The translations under genes and the position numbers were made by a program. A DNA stretch of 64,000 nucleotides, taken from Parasedimentitalea psychrophila. Lineage in GTDB: Bacteria; Pseudomonadota; Alphaproteobacteria; Rhodobacterales; Rhodobacteraceae. The DNA lies in the NCBI RefSeq assembly GCF_030285785.1, contig NZ_CP127247.1:930001-994000 (forward strand). Reading direction: 5' to 3'. This document shows, piece after piece, positions 42,620 to 52,043 of the stretch (position 1 is the stretch's first letter; each line of letters starts with the position of its first letter). The notes under the pieces are model-generated. The model was given only the letters and a program-made list of their open reading frames with translations, was not told the DNA's origin and did not search any database.

Positions 42620-43315
42620 TCAATCCCCTTGCCGCAAATCACTGCACGTCACGCACTGCGCAGTCTGCCGCGCCACCTCCCGCAGCAGCTTCATGCGGAT
42701 GCGCGCAGGGTAATCCGCAAAGCCCCCGGCGGTGGCCACAAAAGCCCCCTCGCCGTGGATCACATTTTCATAGAAATAGCTGGTCAGATCGGCATCGCTC
42801 TGCTCGATGGCCAAGGCATTCACTGTCACCCGCGCCTGAACCAACGCATCATACAGTTCACGCGGCGCCACCCCTTCGTTAGAGGTGCCATCCCCGGACA
42901 GATCAATCACCCGCCGCCTACAGTCCGGCACCCTATCAAACTGCGCCACCGCCAGTACCAGCGCTTGGCCGATGGCCGTCGAATAATTGCGCCAGGGCCG
43001 CTCCAGCCGCTCGATGCGATCCGCCAATTTCTCTGTGGCGGCAAAATCACCCATCTCGACCCAGGCAATGCTGACTTCTTGACGGGTTGAGCCCGACCAC
43101 TGGATCACCATAACCTGCGCCTTGCCCCGCACCAAGGCCTCGGCGACCACCCCATCGCGCAGGCCGGCCGCCAGCCCCTCCATCTGAATGCGGTATTCCT
43201 CAGCATCCACCGAGCCGGACACATCCACCGCCAGCACCAAAGCCAGATCGCAGGCCAAACCACCGACCGGCGCCCCAATCAGAACCGATAAAATCACAGA
43301 ACGCAGAAACGACAT
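42620..43315 (-). CDS. DUF1194 family exported protein with VWA-like fold
   Basis: A 231-residue protein with an N-terminal signal sequence (MSFLRSVILSVLIGAPVGGL) and a von Willebrand A-type metal site: DVSGSVD (D-x-S-x-S) near residue 31, YSTAIGQAL, and DLSGDGTSNEG. DUF1194 members are secreted or periplasmic proteins of unknown role. It is oriented leftward downstream of mch, with the sdhC operators directly after its stop, so it is not part of the sdh operon. An insertion in the hairpin region separates it from mch. Confidence 0.85.
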   Translation of the reverse strand: MSFLRSVILSVLIGAPVGGLACDLALVLAVDVSGSVDAEEYRIQMEGLAAGLRDGVVAEALVRGKAQVMVIQWSGSTRQEVSIAWVEMGDFAATEKLADRIERLERPWRNYSTAIGQALVLAVAQFDRVPDCRRRVIDLSGDGTSNEGVAPRELYDALVQARVTVNALAIEQSDADLTSYFYENVIHGEGAFVATAGGFADYPARIRMKLLREVARQTAQCVTCSDLRQGD

Positions 43316-43401
43316 GCTCGTAACTTAACAAGCAAGGCGCAAAAAACGGATCACTTTTTCGCCATTCGCCGCCCAGCGCCCAGGATCCGCCCTTCATCTG
43401 G

Positions 43402-43439
43402 CCAAAAATATCCCGGGGGTCTGGGGGCAGCGCCCCCAG
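43402..43439. repeat. CCGGGGG/GGCAGCGCCCC intergenic repeat, copy 1
   Basis: CCAAAAATATCCCGGGGGTC followed by the perfect hairpin CTGGGGGC (43421-43428) / GCCCCCAG (43432-43439) around AGC. It is related to 56750-56797 and sits between mch and the DUF1194 gene. It could act as a terminator for mch on the minus strand, where the AATATTT that follows is weak. Confidence 0.65.
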
Positions 43440-43460
43440 CCATCACCGCCGCCGCCCGGA

Positions 43461-44507
43461 TCAAAGTGGCATCAAGGCCCAGTAATCCAGATCCAGCAGC
43501 ACCCCCGGCAGGTATTTGCCATCCTCGCCCTTCAGCGCAAACGGCGCCGCGCCGCTGGTTGCAACCAACCGCAACCGAATGGCACCAACCCCGGGCGCCG
43601 AGGTCTCAGCCTTGTCCAACACCTCAGACCAGGCCCGCACCGTCATTCCCGACACACAGGGGTTGGCATGGGCGCCGCCATTCAACCCGACAATCATCTG
43701 CGCATTGGCCAGCCCGTTGAACGACAGCGCCCGCGCCAATGAGATCACATGGCCGCCGTAAATCAACCGCGTGCCGTCTGGCCGGGCGGTGGCGTCAAAA
43801 TGCACCTTGGCGGTGTTCTGCCACAGCCGCGTCGCCAACATGTGCTCGGCCTCCTCAATGGTGACCCCATCCACATGGTCGATCTTCTCGCCGACCTGGT
43901 AATCACCCCAGCGATGCGGCTCGCCCGCCAGGTTGAAATCGTAGTTGGAAAAATCCAGCCCCGCCGGGATCACCAGTTGATCCGCGCGCAGCACCTTAGC
44001 CAGATCCGGGATCACCGTCACCGGCGCCGAAGCCTCCACGTCCCTCTTGCGCAGCATCACCCAGCGCACATACTCCAGCACACAGTCATCGCGCTGGTTA
44101 AAGCCGCGGCTGCGCACCCAAACCACGCCAGTTTTACCGTTTGAGTTCTGCTTGACGCCAATCACCTCGGACACCGCCCGCAGCGTATCACCGGGATAAA
44201 CCGGCAGTAGCCAACGGCCTTCACCGTAACCTAGGTTAGCCACCGCATTCAGCGACACATCGGGCACTGTCTTGCCAAACACCAGGTGAAACGCCGCCCA
44301 ATCGTCCAGCGGTGACTTGGGCAGACCAGACCGGCGGGCAAACTCATCCGAGGAATACAGCGCATGGCGGGACGGATACAGCGCATGATACAGCGCCCGC
44401 TCGCCCCCCGACACCGTGCGCGGCACCGCGTGCTGCAACACATCGCCCACCGCGTAATCCTCAAAAAATCGTCCTGAGTTTGTTTTCGCCGGACTGGTCT
44501 TGGTCAT
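43461..44507 (-). CDS. mch: Mesaconyl-C1-CoA hydratase (beta-methylmalyl-CoA dehydratase)
   Basis: A 348-residue tandem MaoC/hot-dog hydratase interconverting mesaconyl-C1-CoA and erythro-3-methylmalyl-CoA in the ethylmalonyl-CoA pathway. The N-terminal half has GRFFEDYAVGDVLQHAVPRT and GGERALYHALYPSRHALYSS. The second half holds the hydratase-like HFDATARPDGTRLIYGGHVI. Length and the gene order mch-DUF1737-nnrU-mcl2 match the Rhodobacter arrangement. A leading Thr/Lys-rich tail (MTKTSPAKTNSG) may be variable. Confidence 0.93.
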   Translation of the reverse strand: MTKTSPAKTNSGRFFEDYAVGDVLQHAVPRTVSGGERALYHALYPSRHALYSSDEFARRSGLPKSPLDDWAAFHLVFGKTVPDVSLNAVANLGYGEGRWLLPVYPGDTLRAVSEVIGVKQNSNGKTGVVWVRSRGFNQRDDCVLEYVRWVMLRKRDVEASAPVTVIPDLAKVLRADQLVIPAGLDFSNYDFNLAGEPHRWGDYQVGEKIDHVDGVTIEEAEHMLATRLWQNTAKVHFDATARPDGTRLIYGGHVISLARALSFNGLANAQMIVGLNGGAHANPCVSGMTVRAWSEVLDKAETSAPGVGAIRLRLVATSGAAPFALKGEDGKYLPGVLLDLDYWALMPL

Positions 44508-44620
44508 TTTAGCGTTTCCAATTCAACTGGATATAAGTGTTCATCCACCCCGGAGAGGCCGCGTTTGATTGTCACGACGCCTTCGCCGGGGTGGGTGAAT
44601 TCATCAATACTGGAAACGCT

Positions 44621-44824
44621 CTAATGCGCGCCCAGTTTGGTGTCGGGCGTATAGGTGCCCTCGACCTCTTTCACCACCGACTGGCCACAGCGCATGACGC
44701 CCTTGACCGGATCAAAGGCTTCGGTGGGGCTGCCATACAGCTCCCACCCTTTGTTCAGCGCATCCGTGACCTTATGACAAAAGGCCGAGGTGTCGTCCTC
44801 GCTGAGGAACCGATAGAGTTTCAT
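44621..44824 (-). CDS. DUF1737 small protein
   Basis: A 67-residue protein matching the DUF1737 pattern: MKLYRFLSEDDTSAFCHKVT, then ALNKGWELYGSPT and VKEVEGTYTPD. Cytosolic, function unknown. It is encoded between mch and nnrU, six bases downstream of the latter's stop, consistent with one operon running mcl2-nnrU-DUF1737-mch. Confidence 0.88.
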   Translation of the reverse strand: MKLYRFLSEDDTSAFCHKVTDALNKGWELYGSPTEAFDPVKGVMRCGQSVVKEVEGTYTPDTKLGAH

Positions 44825-44830
44825 AGTGTT

Positions 44831-45379
44831 TTATCCAACAAAGGGGGAAGGCCCGACAAGCCCGTGAACATAGCCGATAACAGCCAGCAAAAGGACCGAG
44901 ACGCCGAGGAACATTGCGTCCTTGGCGATGGTGCCCTTGGGATTTGGCGTCCAGTTTGGCTCGGACCGGTTGATCACGATCATCTGGATCACGCCCCAGG
45001 CCAGCAGCCCACCAAACAGAATGATCGACGCCAGATCACCGTTGACCAGCAAATGCGCCGCCGCCCAGAGTTTGAAACCAATAAGCATCGGATGCCGCAT
45101 CTTGTAGAAAATCGCGCCCTTGCTGGGGCCGGGACTGGTGAAATACAGCGCAATCAGCACGGCCAGATTGTTGATGTGCCTCAGAAACGGCGCCGGCTCC
45201 CAGATGGCAATAAATTCCATGCTGCGATAGCCCAGCACCATCAGCACAATCGAGCCGACCAAGGCCAGCGCCACCAGCCCCTTGCCCTTGTCGCCCATCG
45301 ATGCGCGCATGTCCGGCGCCACCCGTTTGAACAGATGTGCTGCAATCCACAGCAGGATGCCTAAGACCAGTAATGTCAT
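44831..45379 (-). CDS. NnrU-family membrane protein
   Basis: A 182-residue membrane protein with about five hydrophobic segments. It matches NnrU in HPMLIGFKLWAAAHLLVNGD and SEPNWTPNPKG. NnrU is linked to nitric oxide metabolism in some denitrifiers, but a close homologue occurs in many alphaproteobacteria without that context, including next to mcl2. Here no denitrification genes are near, so function is open. Confidence 0.88.
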   Translation of the reverse strand: MTLLVLGILLWIAAHLFKRVAPDMRASMGDKGKGLVALALVGSIVLMVLGYRSMEFIAIWEPAPFLRHINNLAVLIALYFTSPGPSKGAIFYKMRHPMLIGFKLWAAAHLLVNGDLASIILFGGLLAWGVIQMIVINRSEPNWTPNPKGTIAKDAMFLGVSVLLLAVIGYVHGLVGPSPFVG

Positions 45380-45413
45380 GTCAGTTTCCTCATGATGTTA
45401 ACTTGGTTAACGC

Positions 45414-46268
45414 CTAGAGCGAAACTGCGGCGATTGCATCCGCTTTTGCGATAATCTCGCGGGCGGTAACCACATGCAGGTTTTCCACGATTTTGCCATC
45501 AACCACGGCAACCCCCTGCCCTGCGGCCTCGGCCTCGTCGAAGGCTGCGATCTGACGCCGGGCCAGATCCATCTCATCCTCGGATGGCGCAAAGGCGGTA
45601 TTGGCGACATCCACCTGCGCCGGATGGATCAGGGTCTTGCCGTCGAACCCCATGTCACGGCCCTGGCGGCATTCCTCGGCCAGCCCTTCGGCGTCCTTGA
45701 AGGCATTATAGACACCATCAACGATCACCAGCCCTTCGGCCTTGGCGGCCAGCAGACACAGGCCCAGCCCGGCCATCAGCGGCATGCGATCCACCCGGAA
45801 CCGGGTCTGCAACTCCTTGGCCAGATCATTGGTACCCATGACCATGCCCTGCAATTTAGGATGCCTGGCGATCTCGGCCGCGTTCAGCATACCGCGCGGC
45901 GTTTCCATCATCGCCCAGATCGGCAAGTCGCCGGTGATCTCGGCCAGGGCATCCAGATCCGCCAGCGACGACACCTTGGGCAGCAACACCGCATCGCAAT
46001 CCATTTGCGCCACAGCCCTGGCATCCGCGACCCCCCATTTGGTATCAAACCCATTGATGCGAACAATCCGCATCCGGGCGCCGTATCCACCCTGCTGCAA
46101 CTGCTGTGCCAGCACCTCCCGCGCCGAGACCTTCTCACTGGCCGACACCGCATCCTCAAGATCAAAGATCACCGCATCCACCGGCAATCCCCTGGCCTTG
46201 TCCAAAGCCCGCGGCTTGGAACCGGGAATATACAGCACCGAACGAAAGGGGCGCGCGCGCATGTCCAT
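45414..46268 (-). CDS. mcl2: (3S)-malyl-CoA thioesterase / CitE-like lyase
   Basis: A 284-residue CitE-superfamily TIM-barrel enzyme. Magnesium and CoA-ester features are RSVLYIPGSKPRALDKA, FDLEDAVSASEK, IWAMMETPRGMLNA (metal-ligand glutamate) and MGTNDLAKEL. The length (about 285) matches the malyl-CoA thioesterase Mcl2 of the ethylmalonyl-CoA pathway, not the longer (about 318) Mcl1 lyase. Its place beside nnrU and mch matches Rhodobacter mcl2. A citrate-lyase role is improbable without citF and citD. Start at 46268, or two codons later. Confidence 0.88.
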   Translation of the reverse strand: MDMRARPFRSVLYIPGSKPRALDKARGLPVDAVIFDLEDAVSASEKVSAREVLAQQLQQGGYGARMRIVRINGFDTKWGVADARAVAQMDCDAVLLPKVSSLADLDALAEITGDLPIWAMMETPRGMLNAAEIARHPKLQGMVMGTNDLAKELQTRFRVDRMPLMAGLGLCLLAAKAEGLVIVDGVYNAFKDAEGLAEECRQGRDMGFDGKTLIHPAQVDVANTAFAPSEDEMDLARRQIAAFDEAEAAGQGVAVVDGKIVENLHVVTAREIIAKADAIAAVSL

Positions 46269-46611
46269 CTTGTCTCTCCAGGTTTTAAAGTTGCCAAATC
46301 GATAGGGATTCGGTCATAAAATTACAAGATATATATTCTGCATCGCAGCATCGCATTTTTATTATTCAAGGTTCTCAATGGATAACGCCATAAGAATAAG
46401 GGCAAGAACGCAGTATTAAGAATATATCAGCACCTAATTGGCATAGTGTCTCAATCGAACCCATTACCTTCCAGCCAGAACGGCGCAGATCGTGGTTTAG
46501 AACAGCTAAAGGTTCGGTAAACGTCAGAAACCGGCTCGCTACGGAACTATCGAGGGTAGTGCGTGATCAAGTTAGCGTAGTACAGGCCGCTCCGGAAAAA
46601 GGGTAAAACCC
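46269..46611. other. AT-rich intergenic region, no gene
   Basis: 343 bp between divergent mcl2 and a small exported-protein gene. It is clearly AT-richer than its surroundings, as expected for two divergent promoters. I see no recognised operator, RNA gene or ORF of note. Confidence 0.5.
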
Positions 46612-46929
46612 ATGATCAAGTCAATACTCAAACTGACTATGAGCTTAGGTTTCATAGCATTGGCACCTCAGCAGGCATCCGCTGAACAAAACAGAAACTG
46701 CGCCCCCCGTGAGGCCGTCGTAGAGCGTCTGGCCAGCACCTATGGTGAAAGCCGACAGAGCATCGGACTGGGCGAACGGGGTATGGTCATCGAAACCTTT
46801 GCCTCGGCAGATACCGGCACCTGGACCATCACCGTCACCACCCCCAATGGCTTGACCTGCCTGGTGGCGTCAGGGCAGTCCTGGGAGGAACTGGCCGAGG
46901 CATTGCCGCCCCAGGGCAACGACGCTTAG
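46612..46929 (+). CDS. Small exported protein of unknown function
   Basis: A 105-residue protein with a Sec signal (MIKSILKLTMSLGFIALAPQ, cleavage likely after ASA) and a mature region EQNRNCAPREAVVERLASTY followed by GESRQSIGLGERGMVIETFA. Two cysteines (Cys30, Cys83) may form a disulfide. The mature fold looks like a small beta domain (TWTITVTTPNGLTCLVASGQ). Similar short secreted proteins occur across Rhodobacteraceae. It is a single gene ending in a strong terminator. GGAAAAAGGGTAAAACCC before the ATG is a weak ribosome-binding site. Confidence 0.75.
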   Translation: MIKSILKLTMSLGFIALAPQQASAEQNRNCAPREAVVERLASTYGESRQSIGLGERGMVIETFASADTGTWTITVTTPNGLTCLVASGQSWEELAEALPPQGNDA

Positions 46930-46953
46930 AATACCCGGCTCACAACGGGATCT

Positions 46954-46983
46954 GGTTTTTGGGGGTATCGGCCCCCAAAAACC
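46954..46983. terminator. Bidirectional-type hairpin after the small exported-protein gene
   Basis: GGTTTTTGGGGG (46954-46965) / CCCCCAAAAACC (46972-46983), a perfect 12-bp stem with a six-base loop. The T/A tracts are inside the stem. Confidence 0.7.
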
Positions 46984-47073
46984 ACCGCTGCAACCCAGAC
47001 CATCACAATCGGCACGGGAATCGACAGGAATGCACAACCGCGCCTGCCCCGAATTCTCGCTCAATTTCCCGCC

Positions 47074-47109
47074 TGAATGCGCCGCCACCTCGCTTGAATG
47101 CGCCGCCAC
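47074..47109 (+). repeat. 15-bp direct repeat in the mdh promoter region
   Basis: TGAATGCGCCGCCAC at 47074-47088 and again at 47095-47109, start to start 21 bp. It lies immediately upstream of the single TGTGATCACA site. The 21-bp period equals the spacing of the paired palindromes before sdhC and sucC. Confidence 0.7.
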
Positions 47110-47118
47110 AACACTTCC

Positions 47119-48284
<1,166 letters not shown>

Positions 48285-48308
48285 CCCGTCAACCTGTCTA
48301 CAGACCTC

Positions 48309-48338
48309 GGGCACGCCAGATCAATGGCGTGCCCTTTT
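48309..48338 (+). terminator. Rho-independent terminator of mdh
   Basis: GGGCACGCCA (48309-48318) / TGGCGTGCCC (48325-48334), a perfect 10-bp stem, with TTTT following. It lies 25 bp past the mdh stop. Confidence 0.93.
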
Positions 48339-48631
48339 GTTTGCAGATCAATCTGGGCTTACAGTCCTGATTTCTGCGGCACCTTACCCGCAGCATTGCC
48401 GCCTGTGCACGGACAACACCACCATAGCAGCCATAAGGTGGCGGCCCTGTGAAAAGCTGGCATCTGATACGCTGCCAACCGGTGGATACGCGACATGCTC
48501 CCCCTCTTTGCAGCGGTTCTGACCCGGGCGCGAAGACCCTCCCGGCGCAGGGATGTCGCGTTTAACCAAAAAGTGGCGAAAACCGACAGCGGCACCGTAA
48601 ACGAATCACTTTTGCAGATGATGCATTAATT
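48339..48631. other. Gene-free stretch between mdh terminator and sucC operators
   Basis: I find no supportable gene here. Short open frames on both strands lack start signals and codon bias. The distal part must contain upstream promoter sequence of the suc operon. Confidence 0.5.
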
Positions 48632-48662
48632 TGTGATCACACGCTCAAAAGCTGTGATCACA
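48632..48662. promoter_or_regulatory. Paired TGTGATCACA operators upstream of sucC
   Basis: Two perfect palindromes at 48632-48641 and 48653-48662, centres 21 bp apart. The nearer one ends 111 bp before the sucC ATG. Spacing, distance and the AAATTC flank match the sdhC pair. Confidence 0.75.
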
Positions 48663-48772
48663 AATTCCAAAAATCTTAGCTATTTCGCTGCCTCCTGTAA
48701 AATAACCCTTTAACCAAAGGGGCTATCACAGCGTATAAACACCACAATCGCAGTCAGACGGGACAGTTTCAA

Positions 48773-49966
48773 ATGAACATCCACGAATACCAGGCCAAGG
48801 CCCTTCTTCGCAGCTATGGTGCCCCAATTTCAGACGGGCGCGTTGTACTGAAAGCAGAAGACGCCAAAACCGCCGCAGGCGAAATGGACGGCCCGCTTTG
48901 GGTGGTCAAAGCACAGATCCACGCAGGCGGCCGCGGCAAGGGCTCCTTCAAAGAAGCCGACGCCGGTGACAAAGGCGGCGTGCGCTTGACCAAATCGGTC
49001 GGAGAGGCCGCCGAGGAAGCCAAGAAGATGCTCGGCCGCACTCTGGTCACCCATCAGACCGGTCCGGCTGGCAAACAGGTCAACCGCATCTACATCGAAG
49101 ACGGCGCGGGCATCGAGTCCGAACTCTACCTGGCGCTGCTGGTGGACCGCCAGACGTCTCAGGTTTCCTTTGTCTGCTCGACCGAGGGTGGCATGGACAT
49201 CGAAGAGGTTGCCGCAGCAACCCCCGAAAAGATCCTGTCGTTCAGCGTTGATCCCGCCACTGGCTACCAGGCCTTCCACGGTCGCCGCATCGCCTTCACC
49301 CTGGGTCTCAAGGGCGTACAGGTCAAACAATGCGTCAAACTGATGGGCCAGCTGTACCAGGCCTTTGTCGAAAAAGACATGGAGATGCTGGAGATCAACC
49401 CACTGATCGTCACCGACGCTGGTGATCTGAAAGTGCTCGATGCCAAGATCTCGTTTGACGGCAACGCCCTGTATCGCCATGCCGACATTGCTGAGCTGCG
49501 CGACGAGAGCGAAGAAGACGCCAACGAGCTGGAAGCCTCCAAGTACGACCTGAACTACATCACCCTCGACGGCGAAATCGGCTGCATGGTGAACGGTGCG
49601 GGTCTGGCGATGGCCACTATGGACATCATCAAACTGTACGGTGCCGAGCCTGCAAACTTCCTCGACGTTGGCGGCGGCGCCACCAAAGAGAAAGTCACCG
49701 AGGCCTTCAAGATCATCACCTCTGACTCCAAGGTCAAAGGCATCCTGGTCAACATCTTCGGTGGCATCATGCGCTGTGATGTGATCGCCGAGGGCGTTGT
49801 TGCCGCGGTCAAAGAAGTCGGGTTGCAGGTTCCGCTGGTTGTCCGTCTTGAGGGCACCAATGTCGAAGCCGGCAAAGCGATCATCAACAACTCCGGTCTC
49901 GACGTGATCGCAGCCGACAACCTGTCGGACGGCGCCGAGAAGATCGTGAAAGCGGTTAAGGGCTGA
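48773..49966 (+). CDS. sucC: Succinyl-CoA synthetase beta subunit (ADP-forming)
   Basis: A 397-residue ATP-grasp subunit of succinyl-CoA synthetase. [30 protein letters not shown] (nucleotide loop), [20 protein letters not shown] (metal ligands) and FVGG-like [16 protein letters not shown] identify it. It makes ATP from succinyl-CoA in the TCA cycle. Its stop overlaps the ATG of a 52-residue zinc-ribbon gene (TGATG), which separates it from sucD. It heads the sucC-sucD-sucA-sucB-lpd cluster. Confidence 0.98.
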   Translation: MNIHEYQAKALLRSYGAPISDGRVVLKAEDAKTAAGEMDGPLWVVKAQIHAGGRGKGSFKEADAGDKGGVRLTKSVGEAAEEAKKMLGRTLVTHQTGPAGKQVNRIYIEDGAGIESELYLALLVDRQTSQVSFVCSTEGGMDIEEVAAATPEKILSFSVDPATGYQAFHGRRIAFTLGLKGVQVKQCVKLMGQLYQAFVEKDMEMLEINPLIVTDAGDLKVLDAKISFDGNALYRHADIAELRDESEEDANELEASKYDLNYITLDGEIGCMVNGAGLAMATMDIIKLYGAEPANFLDVGGGATKEKVTEAFKIITSDSKVKGILVNIFGGIMRCDVIAEGVVAAVKEVGLQVPLVVRLEGTNVEAGKAIINNSGLDVIAADNLSDGAEKIVKAVKG

Positions 49967-50124
49967 TGGCGCAAGGGAAGCCGCTGTCAAAAGAATGCCA
50001 ACGTTGTCGCAAAGAAAAACGGCTCAACGAATATTACGAAAATGCCACCAAACCTGACCACCGCAACGGTATTTGCAAAGTGTGTCAGGCTGAGGTTGAC
50101 AAGAATAATAGAGGGAAAGCCTAA
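49966..50124 (+). CDS. 52-residue zinc-ribbon protein between sucC and sucD
   Basis: A small [23 protein letters not shown], then [20 protein letters not shown] and [12 protein letters not shown]. The two CxxC knuckles (Cys11/Cys14 and Cys37/Cys40) with basic residues between them would bind one zinc and could contact nucleic acid. The pattern recalls the zinc-binding part of HNH-type and phage recombination endonucleases, but no catalytic residues remain. The ATG lies in the sucC stop (TGATG) and the TAA is one base before the sucD ATG, so it sits inside the operon with no spare bases. The final GAGGGAAAGCC also serves as sucD ribosome-binding site. Confidence 0.75.
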   Translation: MAQGKPLSKECQRCRKEKRLNEYYENATKPDHRNGICKVCQAEVDKNNRGKA

Positions 50125-50125
50125 A

Positions 50126-51007
50126 ATGGCCATACTCATCGACGAAAACACCAAAGTCATCTGCCAGGGCCTGACCGGCTCGCAGGGTACTTTTCACTCT
50201 GAACAGGCCATTGCTTATGGCACCAAAATGGTTGGCGGCGTGACACCTGGCAAAGGTGGCATGACCCACCTGAACCTGCCCGTCTTCAACTCGGTCCACG
50301 AGGCCAAGCACGTCACCGAAGCCAATGCTTCCGTGATCTACGTGCCGCCGCCCTTTGCAGCGGATTCGATCCTCGAGGCGATTGACGCCGAAATGGAACT
50401 GATCATCTGCATCACCGAGGGCATCCCGGTGCTCGACATGATGCGTGTTCAGCGCGCACTCCAGGGCTCTAAATCGCGCCTGATCGGCCCTAACTGCCCC
50501 GGCGTGATCACGCCGGATGCTTGCAAAATCGGCATCATGCCCGGCCACATCCACAAACGTGGGAGCGTGGGTGTTGTGTCCCGGTCCGGCACCCTGACAT
50601 ATGAGGCCGTCAAACAGACCTCTGACATCGGTCTTGGCCAGTCCACTGCTGTGGGCATCGGCGGCGACCCGATCAAGGGCACCGAGCACATCGACGTGCT
50701 GGACATGTTCCTGGACGACGACGAGACCCAGTCGATCATCATGATCGGTGAAATCGGTGGTTCCGCAGAAGAAGAAGCCGCTGAATTCCTCGCCGAGCAG
50801 AAGAAGAAAGGCCGTTGGAAACCAACAGCTGGTTTCATTGCCGGTCGTACAGCCCCTCCAGGCCGCCGCATGGGCCACGCCGGTGCGATTGTTGCCGGTG
50901 GCAAAGGTGGTGCCGAGGACAAGATTGAAGCGATGAAATCCGCTGGCATCGTCGTCGCCGACAGCCCCGCCGGTCTGGGCGAAGCTGTTCTGAAGGCGAT
51001 CGGCTAA
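50126..51007 (+). CDS. sucD: Succinyl-CoA synthetase alpha subunit
   Basis: A 293-residue CoA-binding subunit bearing the phosphorylated histidine. CoA-binding region [20 protein letters not shown]; active-site histidine in [10 protein letters not shown] (His251). Start ATG 50126 gives [15 protein letters not shown]; the frame extends upstream through the zinc-ribbon gene but without similarity. Together with SucC it forms the TCA-cycle enzyme. Its stop is separated by one base from the next, unrelated gene. Confidence 0.97.
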   Translation: MAILIDENTKVICQGLTGSQGTFHSEQAIAYGTKMVGGVTPGKGGMTHLNLPVFNSVHEAKHVTEANASVIYVPPPFAADSILEAIDAEMELIICITEGIPVLDMMRVQRALQGSKSRLIGPNCPGVITPDACKIGIMPGHIHKRGSVGVVSRSGTLTYEAVKQTSDIGLGQSTAVGIGGDPIKGTEHIDVLDMFLDDDETQSIIMIGEIGGSAEEEAAEFLAEQKKKGRWKPTAGFIAGRTAPPGRRMGHAGAIVAGGKGGAEDKIEAMKSAGIVVADSPAGLGEAVLKAIG

Positions 51008-51008
51008 A

Positions 51009-51818
51009 ATGTCTTTCGCGCGCATTCCTCTTTTTAAGCGAAAACGCCCTAAAGCGGACGTTACACCTTCGCATGATGAGGCGTGCGCGCGAGATGATAC
51101 AGACGACGCTTTTTGGTATGCGGCATCTTTGGCGCGTAGGATTGCCAACTCCCACCCGTCGAGCTCATTTCGTGAGCTGCCCAAAGAAGATTTACACGAC
51201 GTTGGCCTTACTCGAGATGACAACCCAGAACTGCGCCTCGTAATGAGAGATGCGGTCTACTTTGCCAATGAACACATGCTGAAGCACTCACGTAGAGAAC
51301 TGATCAAAGAGGTTTCTGCTGCGACCAAAAGCGCTGTGCACTTTAAGCTAGGAAACGATCCTGACGCTGGAAGTGTCACATCAGAAAAATTCACCAAGAA
51401 CTTTGAAGACCCTGCCAGCACCCTGTGGCGCGACCAAAGCTGCAAGACCTTGGTATTGATCAAGCCGAATACAAATCCGGCTGCAGTTGGTGAGGCTTTT
51501 GTTTGGGCCATTTCCCTGCATGACTATGTTGACGAAAACGGGCGTAGTCGGGCCCAAAAACTGGAAGAGTTTGGGTTAGCCGCTTCCTTCTCGGACACCG
51601 AGAATAGCTCTGTCTCCAACAGCTCTTTGCAAGCTGAGGGCCGTTCTTATCACGGAGAAAAAATGCTCGCAGGTCGTATGACCAAAGAGGGCGGGCGAGA
51701 CCACTCCGATATTTCGATGAAAGCCGCGGCATTCGGAGATCACTCTGGGTATTACAGAAGCATCCCCTCCCTTCCGTCATTGTTTGTTTGGGTAGAGCAT
51801 CAGTATGTCGCTGCTTGA
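51009..51818 (+). CDS. Protein of unknown function between sucD and sucA
   Basis: A 269-residue protein. The N-terminal part (about 30-75), AASLARRIANSHPSSSFREL and PKEDLHDVGLTRDDNPEL, resembles the short DUF1127 motif (L-x-D-I/V-G-L-x-R). The rest is unrecognised; RSYHGEKMLAGRMTKEGGRD is the most polar stretch. No signal peptide or membrane segment is visible. It starts two bases after the sucD stop (TAAAATG), exactly as sucD does after the zinc-ribbon gene. The base composition is AT-richer than sucD and sucA, so it may be an insertion. A role in 2-oxoglutarate metabolism is unproven. Confidence 0.65.
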   Translation: MSFARIPLFKRKRPKADVTPSHDEACARDDTDDAFWYAASLARRIANSHPSSSFRELPKEDLHDVGLTRDDNPELRLVMRDAVYFANEHMLKHSRRELIKEVSAATKSAVHFKLGNDPDAGSVTSEKFTKNFEDPASTLWRDQSCKTLVLIKPNTNPAAVGEAFVWAISLHDYVDENGRSRAQKLEEFGLAASFSDTENSSVSNSSLQAEGRSYHGEKMLAGRMTKEGGRDHSDISMKAAAFGDHSGYYRSIPSLPSLFVWVEHQYVAA

Positions 51819-52043
51819 GCCAATTACTCCTCCCCGAAATCCCGCCCGGCGATGCCATCGGACGTCTTCTCTCTCACACATTTCCCCGATTTTTCCAGAT
51901 TCTGTCGCTAAAACAGCCCTTTCGGCCCATTTTGCCGCAGGATCTGCCCTGCGTTTCATCAATTTGAAACCCCTGGCAGCAACTCTGCCCCAAATGACCC
52001 CTGGTCTCTCCCCATACGGCCCCAACCCACTCGAGGTTACCAA

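Noticed and set aside
44831-45379. Denitrification locus suggested by the NnrU-like protein
   Set aside because: No nitrite, nitric oxide or nitrous oxide reductase genes are nearby, and the gene belongs to the mcl2-mch block.
45414-46268. Citrate lyase beta subunit (CitE)
   Set aside because: No citD or citF nearby; length and neighbours fit the malyl-CoA thioesterase of the ethylmalonyl-CoA pathway.
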